A DNA stretch of 32,728 nt from Sphingobacterium yanglingense (GCF_004363245.1 NZ_SNYV01000005.1:1-32728), one strand, 5' to 3'. Positions 1 to 9,250 are shown, counted from the first letter of the stretch. The notes: generated by a model not told the origin, from the letters alone. Numbers and translations: made by a program.

Positions 1-738
1 CCTGTTCCTACGTTAGATCCTAAAACAGGTATCGTTACAGTAGATCCAGAGACACCGGCAGGCGAGTACGAGATCACCTACAAAATCTGTGAGGTGTTGA
101 ATCCGAACAACTGTTCTACGACTACGGTTACTATCGTTGTAGAAAAGGCTCCTATTGAGGCAGTGGTAGATACACCACCAGCTATCAATGGTAAGGACGG
201 CGGTAAGACACCAAGCGTACTGGACAATGATAAATTAAATAACAAACCAGTTGATCCGAAGGATGTTGTGATTACAGTAGAGAAACCGGCAGATCCAAGA
301 ACACCTGGGACTCCTGTTCCTACGCTAGATCCTAAAACAGGTATCGTAACGGTAGATCCGGAGACACCAGCAGGGGAGTACGAGATCACCTACAAGATCT
401 GTGAGGTATTGAATCCGAACAACTGTTCTACGACTACGGTTACTATTGTTGTAGAAAAGGCTCCTATTGAGGCAGTGGTAGATACACCACCAGCTATCAA
501 CGGTAAGGATGGCGGTAAAACTCCATCGGTGTTGGATAATGATAAATTGAATAACAAACCAGTTGATCCGAAGGATGTAATAGTTACGGTAGAGAAACCG
601 GCAGATCCAAAAACACCTAGGGCTCCTGTTCCTACGTTAGATCCTAAAACAGGTATCGTTACGGTAGATCCAGAGACACCAGCAGGAGAATACGAAATCA
701 CGTATAAAATCTGTGAGGTATTGAATCCAAACAACTGT
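1..738 (+). repeat. 312-bp tandem coding repeats (104 aa)
   Basis: Copies begin at 1, 313 and 625 with a period of exactly 312 bp, judged by the PVPTLDPKTG anchor. The third copy diverges after about 738. Copies differ mainly at synonymous sites, with a few changes such as VVIT/VIVT and RTPGT/KTPRA. The array probably continues upstream of the window. Confidence 0.95.
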
Positions 739-1326
739 AGCTCTGTTGTTGTAAAGGTGGTAGTGGCGCCGGCTCCACTTGTTACCGTAGACGATCCAAT
801 AAAATTGGAATGGTCTAAAGAGGAAGTGACTACAGAGTCTGTGTTGAAAAATGACAGCTACAATGGAAAGCCAATAGATTTAACCGAAGTTACCCTGAAA
901 CCAGGTGTACCAAGTAATCCTGGGCTGACCATGAATGCAGATGGTACGATCACGGTCGCACCAAGTACAAGACCTGGTACGTATACTTATCCATACACAA
1001 TCTGCGAGGTATTGAACCCGACCAACTGTTCTACAGCGGTAGCGACTATTGTAATCGAAGCTTCGGATGTGTTTATTCCAAATACATTTACACCGAATGG
1101 TGATGGAGTCAATGATAAGTTTGAAATAGTAGGTATTGAGAACTTCGACAACGTTAGTGTTACTATTGTGAACCGTTGGGGTAATGAAGTGTATCGCAAT
1201 GATAGCTACAAGAACGAATGGAATGGTTCAGGACTCAACGAAGGTACTTACTACTATATCGTTACGCTACGTAAGGGCACGACAGAGACGGTACATAAAG
1301 GATGGGTATTAATTAAAACAAGATAA
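1..1326 (+). CDS. Repeat-containing surface adhesin with C-terminal T9SS type-B (CHU_C) sorting domain, 5' partial
   Basis: The frame is open from base 1, so the gene starts outside the window; the first GTG or ATG inside is not a real start. The visible part holds just over two copies of a 104-residue Ig/cadherin-like unit (landmarks VLDNDKLNN, GEYEITYKICEVLNPNNC), one diverged unit, and a C-terminal domain beginning FIPNTFTPNGDGVND and ending GWVLIKTR. FTPNGDGVND and VTIVNRWGNEVY are hallmarks of the gliding-motility-associated CHU_C domain, a T9SS sorting signal. The protein is therefore inferred to be exported by T9SS and displayed or released at the cell surface as an adhesin. Acidic VDP and DND motifs suggest calcium binding (inference). 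The stop is 12 nt before the PorP/SprF gene, which fits one operon. Confidence 0.9.
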   Translation, partial: PVPTLDPKTGIVTVDPETPAGEYEITYKICEVLNPNNCSTTTVTIVVEKAPIEAVVDTPPAINGKDGGKTPSVLDNDKLNNKPVDPKDVVITVEKPADPRTPGTPVPTLDPKTGIVTVDPETPAGEYEITYKICEVLNPNNCSTTTVTIVVEKAPIEAVVDTPPAINGKDGGKTPSVLDNDKLNNKPVDPKDVIVTVEKPADPKTPRAPVPTLDPKTGIVTVDPETPAGEYEITYKICEVLNPNNCSSVVVKVVVAPAPLVTVDDPIKLEWSKEEVTTESVLKNDSYNGKPIDLTEVTLKPGVPSNPGLTMNADGTITVAPSTRPGTYTYPYTICEVLNPTNCSTAVATIVIEASDVFIPNTFTPNGDGVNDKFEIVGIENFDNVSVTIVNRWGNEVYRNDSYKNEWNGSGLNEGTYYYIVTLRKGTTETVHKGWVLIKTR

Positions 1327-1338
1327 GCTAGTCTTACG

Positions 1339-2352
1339 ATGAAAAAGTTTAATATAAAAAGTTTGTTGTTCATGACTATGGTCCTTCTATCGATGAAGGG
1401 CCATGGCCAACAAAATATACAGTTCACGCAGTATATCTTTAATTCCATAGCGGTCAATCCAGCCTATACAGGTTATAAAGAAGAATGGTTTGGACAGATG
1501 GGATTAAGAAGCCAATGGTCCGGTTGGGAAGGGGCGCCTAAAACGGGCTCAATTTCCATAGATGGGGTATTGGATCCTGAAGCACGACGCCATGGGGTTG
1601 GTCTACAGGTTACGGCCGATAAATTGGGGGCACAGGCAGCAACTAGTATTTTTGCGAACTATGCACTGCGCTTGCAGTTAGACCGTGCTGATGAACATCG
1701 TCTTGCATTGGGAGTAGCAGGAGGGGTGACACAATACAGCCTTGATGGTAAGAAGTTAGAAACTGTTGAAAAAATCGATGGGGTTGTGCCAGATCATATG
1801 GTGACCACTTGGCGCCCAGACATTCGATTAGGGGTATATTATAGCAATCCGAAGTGGTATGCAGGTGTCTCCGTACAGGATTTGTTTGCTAATGCCAATA
1901 GCGATTCTGAATTTCAGTTTAACCAGAATTCATTAGAGAGTCTGTACCGTAGAGTACATGGTTATTTTATAGCGGGAGCGCTCTTTGAATTGGATCCAGG
2001 CTTGTCTTTGCGTCCGAGTATACTGGTGAAAGATGATTTTAAAGGTCCGACTTCGTTAGATTTAAATGCAATGTTTATCTTTAACGACAAGTTTTGGATT
2101 GGCGGAGGTTACCGTACGCGAGCTCGTATCTTTGATAGGGATTATAATAAAGCGACTGTAAACAAGCTTAGTGCAATGAACTCTTTCAGTGGTATCGCAC
2201 AGTTCTATGTAAGTCCCAAACTGCGCATAGGTTATTCATATGACCATATGTTGAATAGCATGAGTGGGCTGCAGAATGGAAGTCACGAGGTGACTCTTGG
2301 TATTACATTCGGAAGAGCTCATCGTCAGATTTTAAGTCCACGTTATTTTTAA
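1339..2352 (+). CDS. PorP/SprF family type IX secretion membrane protein
   Basis: 337 aa with an N-terminal signal peptide ending near GHGQQ, followed by FTQYIFNSIAVNPAYTG, the signature opening of PorP/SprF proteins. The rest is glycine- and aromatic-rich outer-membrane beta-barrel sequence ending in RAHRQILSPRYF. Members sit in the outer membrane and help export or anchor T9SS type-B substrates; they are usually encoded directly after the substrate, as here. It lies 12 nt after the CHU_C adhesin and 44 nt before the OmpA-like gene. The ATG at 1339 gives an intact signal peptide. It is one of many paralogues expected in such genomes, so an exact symbol is not justified. Confidence 0.9.
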   Translation: MKKFNIKSLLFMTMVLLSMKGHGQQNIQFTQYIFNSIAVNPAYTGYKEEWFGQMGLRSQWSGWEGAPKTGSISIDGVLDPEARRHGVGLQVTADKLGAQAATSIFANYALRLQLDRADEHRLALGVAGGVTQYSLDGKKLETVEKIDGVVPDHMVTTWRPDIRLGVYYSNPKWYAGVSVQDLFANANSDSEFQFNQNSLESLYRRVHGYFIAGALFELDPGLSLRPSILVKDDFKGPTSLDLNAMFIFNDKFWIGGGYRTRARIFDRDYNKATVNKLSAMNSFSGIAQFYVSPKLRIGYSYDHMLNSMSGLQNGSHEVTLGITFGRAHRQILSPRYF

Positions 2353-2396
2353 AATGACTTGTATATAATATTGTCGTCTTTATAATTCGTACTTTA

Positions 2397-4346
2397 ATGA
2401 GAACAAAAAAATACTTTAATACGGTCATGGTAGCAGTCGCACTCTCTTTGAGTGTGGGAGCTGTACAGGGACAGGAACAACCTAGCCGCCGTAATCGTGC
2501 CGACCAGTTCTATAAAGAGATGCAGTATGCAAAGGCTGCCCTCGCTTATGAAAAATTGGTTGATGTCAAGAAACCGAGTGTTTCGAATATGGAGCGCTTA
2601 GCACATAGTTACTTCTATATCAAACAATATGATTTAGCTGAAAACTGGTACGCGCGACTGGTGGCTCAAAAATCGGTGACACCTGAATTGCGGTTAAACT
2701 ATGCTGAAGTACTAAAGCAGCAGGGAAAATATGCGGAAGCTAAAGCTCAATACGAACAGTTACTTGCTTCCGAAGGAAAGAACGAGGCTATACTGAATGC
2801 CATCCACGGTGCTGATTCGGCTCTTGTATGGATGCGTAATCCTACACGTCACGACATCCGTAATGAGCAAGGGGTAAATACCTCCTTGGCTGAATTCAGT
2901 GTAGTGAAAACGAATAATGGCGTGATGTACGCGGCCGAACCTAATAGTTTATTGCAGGCCAAGAGTGGTATGACAGGACAGGCTTTCTTACGGATTTATG
3001 CCGCAGAGCGTAAAGCAGATGGATCTTTGGTATATCCTAATCAAGTAGCATCTTCGATCAATGGATCCACATATCACGTTGGTCCCATAGCTACAAATGC
3101 GGCCGAGGATGTGCTCTATGTAACCCGGACCTTTGCAGGTAAGGATGGCGAGCGATTCAAAGCTGATGGCGCAAAATGGAATAAGCATAATTTAGAACTT
3201 AAAATCTTCCGTAAGAAAGGTGCCGAGTGGGTAGAAGAAGATTTTGCGTATAACAATGTTAAGGAATATTCTTTAGGTCATGCATTCCTTAGTCCGGATG
3301 AGCAGACGTTGTACTATGCGTCAGATATGCCAGGAGGGAAAGGTGGTGTTGATATTTGGTATAGTGAATTACAGGCCGACGGAAGTTGGGGAGTTCCTCA
3401 AAATGTGGGGGATGTCATCAATACAGCCGGAGACGAAATGTTTCCAACACTTGCCGGTAAGGAAATCTATTTCTCCAGTACAGGGCATGTGGGCATGGGT
3501 GGACTAGATATTTTTAAAGCAAAGGGCGAGAAAGCTAAATACGAAGGAGTGAAGAATCTAGGATATCCAATCAACTCCGCTTCGGATGATTTTGCCTATG
3601 TAGAGTATGGGGAGACAGTAGATAATAAAGTGGGATATCTATCTTCAAACCGTAAAGGCGGTGTAGGATCAGATGATATTTATTCGTTCGTGTTCCAAAA
3701 ACCTAAAATTCGGATTGTTCTAGAAGGCGTGACGCGCGATCGTAAGACAGGTGAATTGCTACCAGTTTCAACAGTTACTTTATTTGGGGCAGCTGGTGAT
3801 ATTGTTTCGAAAGGACAGACCGATAATGCTGCTCAGATCAGTTTTGAAGTCGCACCTAATACGGTGTTCCGTCTTTTGGGAGAGAAAAAAGGGTATCATG
3901 CAGATTCGGTATTGGTTAGTGCTGTGATGCCTACGAAAGATACGGTGATACGCTATACCATGAATTTAACACCAGTGATGAAAGTCGGTGATAAGTTCAT
4001 CTTAGAAAACATTCACTACGACTTCGATAAGCATAATATTCGTCCAGATGCCGCTAAGATATTAGATCGTCTTGTTGCTACCATGCGAGATAACCCTACA
4101 TTGAAAGTAGAGTTGTCCAGTCATACGGATAGCCGCGGTTCGGATAGCTATAACGAAAAGCTGTCGCAGCGTAGAGCACAGTCGGCCGTGGATTATTTGG
4201 TCACTCGTGGTATTGCTCGAGAACGTTTGGTGGCTAAGGGGTACGGAGAAAAACGATTGTTAAATAGATGCAGTAACGGCGTAGACTGCACTAAAGCAGA
4301 GCATCAGGCCAATAGACGTACGGAGGTAGAGGTGTTGGAACTATAA
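2397..4346 (+). CDS. OmpA family protein with TPR and PD40 repeats (T9SS PorE-like)
   Basis: 649 aa. A signal peptide (about 1-25, cleaved near VQGQE) is followed by TPR-like helices (about 30-135), WD40-like PD40 beta-propeller repeats (about 155-420, with LSPDEQTLYYASD and GGVDIWYSE), a carboxypeptidase-regulatory-like domain (about 435-520) and a C-terminal OmpA peptidoglycan-binding domain (about 535-649, with IHYDFDKHNIRPDA and QRRAQSAVDYL). This order is that of PorE-type periplasmic proteins linking the T9SS or adhesin complex to peptidoglycan. The gene closes the substrate-PorP-OmpA trio and is followed by a terminator. Confidence 0.92.
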   Translation: MRTKKYFNTVMVAVALSLSVGAVQGQEQPSRRNRADQFYKEMQYAKAALAYEKLVDVKKPSVSNMERLAHSYFYIKQYDLAENWYARLVAQKSVTPELRLNYAEVLKQQGKYAEAKAQYEQLLASEGKNEAILNAIHGADSALVWMRNPTRHDIRNEQGVNTSLAEFSVVKTNNGVMYAAEPNSLLQAKSGMTGQAFLRIYAAERKADGSLVYPNQVASSINGSTYHVGPIATNAAEDVLYVTRTFAGKDGERFKADGAKWNKHNLELKIFRKKGAEWVEEDFAYNNVKEYSLGHAFLSPDEQTLYYASDMPGGKGGVDIWYSELQADGSWGVPQNVGDVINTAGDEMFPTLAGKEIYFSSTGHVGMGGLDIFKAKGEKAKYEGVKNLGYPINSASDDFAYVEYGETVDNKVGYLSSNRKGGVGSDDIYSFVFQKPKIRIVLEGVTRDRKTGELLPVSTVTLFGAAGDIVSKGQTDNAAQISFEVAPNTVFRLLGEKKGYHADSVLVSAVMPTKDTVIRYTMNLTPVMKVGDKFILENIHYDFDKHNIRPDAAKILDRLVATMRDNPTLKVELSSHTDSRGSDSYNEKLSQRRAQSAVDYLVTRGIARERLVAKGYGEKRLLNRCSNGVDCTKAEHQANRRTEVEVLEL

Positions 4347-4427
4347 GGTCTTGATTTTAAATCACAAAGAAGCTTTTTTCATTTGAAGGGGCATCTAGAA
4401 AATCCTTTTTTAAGAAAGGATAAAATT

Positions 4428-4467
4428 AAAAAGGGGTAGAAAATAATAGTTTTTCTGCTCCTTTTTT
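4428..4467 (+). terminator. Terminator after the T9SS surface-protein operon
   Basis: AAAAAGGGGTAGAAAA (4428-4443) pairs through G-U wobbles with TTTTTCTGCTCCTTTTT (from about 4450), and the hairpin runs into a T-tract. It lies 80 nt after the OmpA-like stop. Confidence 0.75.
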
Positions 4468-4541
4468 TGTTTGCTACAGAAATCATTCACTAATCGATAG
4501 AAGACATCTAGCATCATCGTTTCCAAAAGCTCCATACATAG

Positions 4542-4953
4542 TTTCGAAAGCCTTATTGTTTCAGTGCGTTAAAAAACACAGGCACTTTTGGAAAAGTAAC
4601 AGTAGGAGTAGAAGCATACACGTATGGACTACCCCGTGGGGTAAATCCTACCGATGTTAAAATGCTTTTTGGTTCTTATCAGACTTTGGTAATCTCGACC
4701 TGTACAGGAGATGTATGGGGTCTGTCTGCTATAGGTACCAAAAACGGTGACAGAACTTACAGGTACTGCTGCCAATTCGGTATGACATCTTGTAAATAAA
4801 GTATTACGAACAATCGGAATACAAAAGGAGAAAAGTTTACCAATGTAGTAGCTACACGTGCTACAGCTTAAGATTTGATGACGTTATGGAAAATGGGGGC
4901 ATCTGTACTTGGGAATCGAATACCTACATAGGTGAGGCTTGAGGGGCGATTCC
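4542..4953 (+). pseudogene. Decayed fragment of a surface protein (RCC1-like repeat type)
   Basis: This 795-bp gap between genes holds no intact ORF. One frame (in phase with 4581) reads GTFGKVTVGVEAYTYG, then DVWGLSAIGTKNGD, a stop at 4797, then KFTNVVATRATA, another stop, and DLMTL. The alternative frame near 4750 continues TELTGTAANSV in place of the frameshifted text. DVWGLSAIGTKNGD and TNVVATR resemble, from recall, repeats in large Sphingobacteriaceae surface proteins with RCC1-like propellers. I read it as a frameshifted, stop-riddled relic of such a gene. Nothing recognisable was seen from about 4960 to 5141. Confidence 0.5.
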
Positions 4954-5141
4954 TGCTGAAAAATCAGGCCTCCCTAAGTATGAAACGCTGTAAAACAAGC
5001 TTAAAATATAACTGGAGAAGGAAAATTTGTGTAATAAGAATTATCTTCGATGTAACTGAAAACGTATCTTTACGGATCGTTTAAATAGTTACATCTACAA
5101 AAACGAATTAGTCAAACCTGGATATATAAAAAAATTACCGA

Positions 5142-7076
5142 ATGAAAAGTCCGCTTTATCCGTTATTAAGCAATTTGTGTTTTTTCTTCTTGTTTCTATT
5201 TCTTTTCCAAACAGTTTCTGGACAATCCAAAAGAAATCCACAAAACGAATTCAATGTATTAAATAAATCGTACCATTCTGGAAAGTTATCTGCCCAAGAG
5301 TATTTTGTAAAGGCTGATTCTGTTGTGCATCTCTTATTTTCGGAAGGCACTCACATCGAAACCAAGGAGTTGGTAGATCTACTTAGTCTCTATGAAAAGA
5401 TTGCCTGGAGCAAGACCGAATATCACCGAGCGCGTATCAGCTACTATTACCTTTTTTTTAATAATGCCCGCATGTTTAAAAAGAAAGGGGCATCGATGTA
5501 TTATGCCGAAAAGATTACGGCTGCGTACAAAGAATATGGTGAAGAGCACCCCCTGATAGAGCAGCTTCAAAAGAGTAAAATCTATCAGGAACAACGGTTA
5601 TACGATAAAATTGTTGACCTATTTAAGACTGAAAAAGAATACCTTGAATCCCTGCCTGGATTACTGCAAAAAGATAGTGTCGACGAATCGGTAGGCCTGA
5701 ATGCACTATATATCCTTTCGCCTGTGCTTTCAGGATATATCAAGATGAGCGACGTCGCATCCGTCCGTGACATCGTACTTCTGGCTAGGCAAATCGGCGC
5801 CGCCATTCAACAGAAATATCCTATTTCAAGGCCACAGATGCTCTATACGGATATGTTGATGATCGATATTGAACTCTCTGTAGCGAACTTCGAGCGTCGG
5901 TACAATGATGCCAAAAACTTATTGAATGAAATGGAGCGTTTGAAAGTAACCTACAAGGATCAACCAACAAATTTCATCGATATTAATCTGGTGCGTTTAC
6001 GTTTAGAGAATTACCTGAATTTAAAAAATGCAGACAGCCTACAGCTTTATATAACGAAATATGAAACTTCGCCAAATTTTGGAAAAGCACAGAGTGCAGA
6101 TCTAGCTGAATTCAAAGCCAAGCTACAGGCACTCAAGGGCAACTACGCAGGAGCATATACTTACCTTGCTGATGCCCTAAATCACGAGCGAGAGTTACAG
6201 GCCAATCTAATGACAGAATCAAGCGATCTATTGTATGCCTATACACAGGCCGAGCATAGCAGTATAGCCCTCGAAAAAGCGGAAAAGATAAAACAGCAAC
6301 GGACTTTATGGCTGGTGCTTATTTCCGTGCTGGCATGTGTCATTATCCTGGGTATCTATATGATGATGATGTACAGAAGCCGCAAAGCAAAAGAGCAGCT
6401 GGAGGCACTAAACGATACAGCCAATATGCAAATTATAGCGATGGAAGAAGCCAAATATCAAGCAGTTAGAGATGAACAGCAACGCCTCGGACAGGATCTT
6501 CACGATGGGCTTTCGTCGTCTATTGCTGCTATCAGACACCAAGTGGAGACAATCATGATGGATATCAATGACAACTCGCTGAAAAGCAAAATGGACATGC
6601 TTAAAGCTGAAACAGAAAACGCCTACAGGGCTGCAAGAAGCAAAAGTCATGAGTGGTTCAGTGCAGGTGATAAGCAACTGGAGCAGTCATTTGAAAAACA
6701 GATAAAACTTCTTACGGACAATTCGCTGCCAGATCGCCGCTATAACAAAACCATTCACATAGACGACGATTCATTGACGAATGTCGGTGTCGATGATAGG
6801 ATTACCCTGCTTCGCATTATCCAAGAGGCCATCACCAACATTATCAAGCACGCGAAAGCCAAAAATATAGAAATTTTGATTTACGAAGAGGAGAACAACC
6901 TTATCCTCACGATCAGTGATGATGGAATAGGATTAGGGGATACGAAACCTAAAAATGGTAAAGCAACTATGGGTTTGCTTTCTATTCGCCGCCGGGTTGA
7001 ATCGCTAGGCGGTAAAGCTGAAATACATTCAGGTACGAAGGGTACAGAGGTATCTGTAAGTATACCGCTAACTTAG
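5142..7076 (+). CDS. Membrane sensor histidine kinase, TPR-like sensor and HisKA_3
   Basis: 644 aa. A signal peptide (about 1-27, ending TVSGQS) leads into a helical, TPR-like periplasmic region (about 30-380), one transmembrane segment (about 388-411, LWLVLISVLACVIILG), a coiled-coil linker, a HisKA_3 dimerisation domain with phospho-acceptor His about 454 in QDLHDGLSSS, and a HATPase_c domain with N-box EAITNIIKHAKA and G-boxes SDDGIGL and GLLSIRRRVESLGG. This is the NarL/LuxR-type kinase architecture, so the partner should be a REC-LuxR regulator. None is adjacent; the nearest LuxR sequence (9399-9676) is a remnant of a different-looking class. It is probably an orphan or pairs elsewhere. 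The signal it senses is unknown. Confidence 0.9.
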   Translation: MKSPLYPLLSNLCFFFLFLFLFQTVSGQSKRNPQNEFNVLNKSYHSGKLSAQEYFVKADSVVHLLFSEGTHIETKELVDLLSLYEKIAWSKTEYHRARISYYYLFFNNARMFKKKGASMYYAEKITAAYKEYGEEHPLIEQLQKSKIYQEQRLYDKIVDLFKTEKEYLESLPGLLQKDSVDESVGLNALYILSPVLSGYIKMSDVASVRDIVLLARQIGAAIQQKYPISRPQMLYTDMLMIDIELSVANFERRYNDAKNLLNEMERLKVTYKDQPTNFIDINLVRLRLENYLNLKNADSLQLYITKYETSPNFGKAQSADLAEFKAKLQALKGNYAGAYTYLADALNHERELQANLMTESSDLLYAYTQAEHSSIALEKAEKIKQQRTLWLVLISVLACVIILGIYMMMMYRSRKAKEQLEALNDTANMQIIAMEEAKYQAVRDEQQRLGQDLHDGLSSSIAAIRHQVETIMMDINDNSLKSKMDMLKAETENAYRAARSKSHEWFSAGDKQLEQSFEKQIKLLTDNSLPDRRYNKTIHIDDDSLTNVGVDDRITLLRIIQEAITNIIKHAKAKNIEILIYEEENNLILTISDDGIGLGDTKPKNGKATMGLLSIRRRVESLGGKAEIHSGTKGTEVSVSIPLT

Positions 7077-7116
7077 GTCAATATCAACGGCAATAAGATG
7101 ATGTGAAAAATCAAAC

Positions 7117-7154
7117 TGGAAAAAGATTTTGTTAACTCCGCAAAATCTTTTCCA
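7117..7154. terminator. Hairpin between convergent genes
   Basis: TGGAAAAAGATTTTG (7117-7131) pairs with CAAAATCTTTTCCA (7141-7154), leaving one bulged A and a 9-nt loop. It lies between the convergent kinase and ATPase genes and may serve as a terminator for either. It overlaps the 3' end of the IS3 relic, and neither side has a strong T-tract. Confidence 0.4.
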
Positions 7155-7218
7155 TCTTCTTAGGAGTTTTATATTCCAGCGCTGAATTTGTTCTTTTGGT
7201 GTTGTAAAATCCCTTGTG
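7132..7218 (-). pseudogene. C-terminal remnant of an IS3-family transposase (OrfB/integrase)
   Basis: The minus strand reads HKGFYNTKRTNSALEYKTP followed by KKMEKILRS and a stop. YN-x-R-x-HSALGYKTP is the conserved C-terminal signature of IS3-family DDE transposases. Only about 28 codons remain, and the upstream side stops at the TAG that also ends the ATPase gene. No terminal inverted repeats or target duplication could be assigned. It marks an old insertion followed by deletion. Confidence 0.7.
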
Positions 7219-8430
7219 CTATCGCCACTTATTGGTTAAGAAGCTTCTTAAATCAACGGATAAAATTCCATCTACCGTGTTTCCTGAAAAGGCATCCATT
7301 GTTATAACCATTTTAGGATAGTTGTCGTTGATTTTTTGCAAATTGCCAAACCCTCGCTCTATCGTCTTTTCTTCCAATAAAGAAAGCGCGACTTGAATAT
7401 AGATTTTTTCACCGTTCTTTTCTGCAACAAAATCGATTTCATAAGCAGCCAGTATTCCGATTTGAACAGTGTATCCTTCTGCCAACAGGTGGTTATGCAC
7501 GACATTTTCCATTATCTTCCCAATATCCTGAAGACGGTACCCCCAAAGTGCATTCCTGATTCCTAAATTTTCAAAATAATACTTTTCTCCTATCTCAAAG
7601 AGGCGCTTTCCTTCGATATCATAGCGCTTTACTTGATGGATTAAAAATGCATTTGTCAGATGTTGTGTGTAGAGCTGGACTTGGTTTGGAGCCATATTTA
7701 CTTTTTGTGACTTTAAAAAATCACTTATCTTCTTTGCGGAAAATATACTTCCCGTATTTGAAGCTAGAAAATATACAAGTTGTTCTAAAAAAGCTGTATT
7801 TCTAAGGGAATACCTGTTGATGATATCCCGGAATACAATGGTCGAATAGATGTTTTTTAGGTATTCAAAAACAATCTCATCTTCTAGCGGAAGGTGCTTT
7901 AGATAAGGTAATCCACCATATTTAAGGTATTTCAGCAAGGAATCATGCGAATCTTGGAGCCCTTGAAACTCTAAAAACTCCATGTAAGTAAGGCTATAAA
8001 TATTGATTTCAATAAAACGGCCACTTAATTTTCCTGCAATATCTCCAGAGAGTAGCTGGGCATTACTTCCGGTGCAGTACAAGTCATTGTTTTGATCTAA
8101 TAATAAAGAACGTAGTGCCGACTCAAAATTTTCAATCTCTTGAATTTCATCAATAAAAATATAGTTTTTATGCGTCTCTGATTTATTTTTCAATACGTAG
8201 TCATTCAAGGTTTCTGCGTTTACGATGTCTTTAAAAGTTAGATCTTCCTTGTTGATATAAATAATGTGCGCTTCAGGGTCCTGTAGTTTAATTTCATCTA
8301 TTAGCTGAAACATCAGGTAACTTTTTCCGACACGACGCTGACCTGTAAAAACCTTAATAAGATTTTTTCCGATAAATGGTATTACCCGATTTACATATAC
8401 GGGACGTATTATAGAAGCGTGAGAAGACAT
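7219..8430 (-). CDS. AAA_14/DUF4143 family ATPase
   Basis: 403 aa. Walker A is GQRRVGKS (about 30-37) and Walker B is YIFIDEIQEI (about 90-99). The middle helical region is followed by a DUF4143-type C-terminal domain with a degenerate restriction-endonuclease-like core (EIDFVAEKNGEKIYIQVA, about 330-350). Proteins of this build are common, patchily distributed single genes in Bacteroidota; their role is poorly defined and often proposed to be defence- or mobile-element-related. The gene stands alone on the minus strand, and its stop abuts the IS3 relic, so the last residues may have been altered by that event. The ATG at 8430 is preceded by AT-rich sequence. Confidence 0.88.
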   Translation of the reverse strand: MSSHASIIRPVYVNRVIPFIGKNLIKVFTGQRRVGKSYLMFQLIDEIKLQDPEAHIIYINKEDLTFKDIVNAETLNDYVLKNKSETHKNYIFIDEIQEIENFESALRSLLLDQNNDLYCTGSNAQLLSGDIAGKLSGRFIEINIYSLTYMEFLEFQGLQDSHDSLLKYLKYGGLPYLKHLPLEDEIVFEYLKNIYSTIVFRDIINRYSLRNTAFLEQLVYFLASNTGSIFSAKKISDFLKSQKVNMAPNQVQLYTQHLTNAFLIHQVKRYDIEGKRLFEIGEKYYFENLGIRNALWGYRLQDIGKIMENVVHNHLLAEGYTVQIGILAAYEIDFVAEKNGEKIYIQVALSLLEEKTIERGFGNLQKINDNYPKMVITMDAFSGNTVDGILSVDLRSFLTNKWR

Positions 8431-8751
8431 ATTAAGTGTTTTAGATATGTTTATAATTTTTATTAGAAACAGGAAAAGTTATAGTTATAATTATAACTCT
8501 GTTGTTTTTTTTGTAAAGTTTAAAACATATCTACAGCTTTTACAGTCGTAGAATAGCTTTTTTATACCTATTATTAGTTAACATACGAGCGAGGACGCTC
8601 GCGCGATTAGGAGTCGTACGATGACAAGTACTTTTTTCCCTTTTAAACTTTAAAAATCAAATTATTCTCCATTGTTTAGTGTATCCGAGGGATTATGAGA
8701 TAGGGTTTTCATAGCTTAGTTATTTTGAGGTTTTGTATTTTTCGAAGGGGG
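8431..8751. other. Gene-free, AT-rich gap with a REP-like hairpin
   Basis: This 321-bp stretch between two minus-strand genes contains no credible ORF. Its one distinctive element is the short GC-rich hairpin at 8585-8603. The part next to the ATPase start is AT-rich (ATTATAATTATAACT) and probably carries that gene's promoter. Confidence 0.5.
8585..8603. repeat. REP-like palindromic repeat, copy 1
   Basis: The core CGAGCG-AGGA-CGCTCG is a perfect 6-bp stem with a 4-nt loop. The 19-nt sequence ACGAGCGAGGACGCTCGCG is identical to 9753-9771. It is GC-rich within AT-rich surroundings. Confidence 0.65.
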
Positions 8752-9174
8752 TTATTTCAATTTATTAGTGCTATTCCATAAATATTCGTTATATTTCTCT
8801 AATAAAAGAATGTATTTTCGTCTCCAAAAATCAACCTTTTCACCTTCTGTAGATTGATCTTGTGAAGGATTTATTTCTAGTTTTTCCTCTGGATTTAAAG
8901 AAAAATATTCAGGAAAGTCAGACGAGAAATCATAATTAATAAAAGAGCCAATTCTAACTAATACGTCAAAAGGTAGTGTCTCCTGCTGAAACCAATTGTA
9001 TATTGTGCACCTACTAATTTTCATATTTTGAGCTAGCTTACTTATATTATGCCCTTGCTTTCTAATGATAGATTCTACAATATGGCCAGCATGTTTTTTT
9101 GAAGTATGTTTTAAGGAAGGTTCTTTCTTTAAACCAAATTTTAAAAAATCAATTTCTGGATCTACAGTATTCAT
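8752..9174 (-). CDS. Small helix-turn-helix regulator
   Basis: 140 aa. Residues about 28-75 form a predicted HTH: GHNISKLAQNMKISRCTIYNW fits recognition-helix spacing of XRE-like or Fis-like domains. The tail is charged and helical (EEKLEINPSQDQSTEGEK), possibly for dimerisation. Its targets are unknown. A palindrome (9235-9250) about 60 bp upstream may be an autoregulatory operator (inference). It sits among decayed accessory genes with no obvious operon partner. Confidence 0.7.
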   Translation of the reverse strand: MNTVDPEIDFLKFGLKKEPSLKHTSKKHAGHIVESIIRKQGHNISKLAQNMKISRCTIYNWFQQETLPFDVLVRIGSFINYDFSSDFPEYFSLNPEEKLEINPSQDQSTEGEKVDFWRRKYILLLEKYNEYLWNSTNKLK

Positions 9175-9234
9175 GATTTTATTGCTTATATATTCATGGA
9201 AAACAAATCCCGGATTATCACACCCAGGATCATC

Positions 9235-9250
9235 CTTATCTCGCGATAAG
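9235..9250. promoter_or_regulatory. Palindrome upstream of the HTH gene, candidate operator
   Basis: CTTATC-TCGC-GATAAG has perfect 6-nt arms and lies 61 bp upstream of the start at 9174. The rest of 9175-9398 shows no gene. Confidence 0.35.

Noticed and set aside
78..734. Minus-strand ORFs across the 312-bp repeats
   Set aside because: They are repeated shadow frames of the adhesin repeats, low in complexity and without protein signatures.
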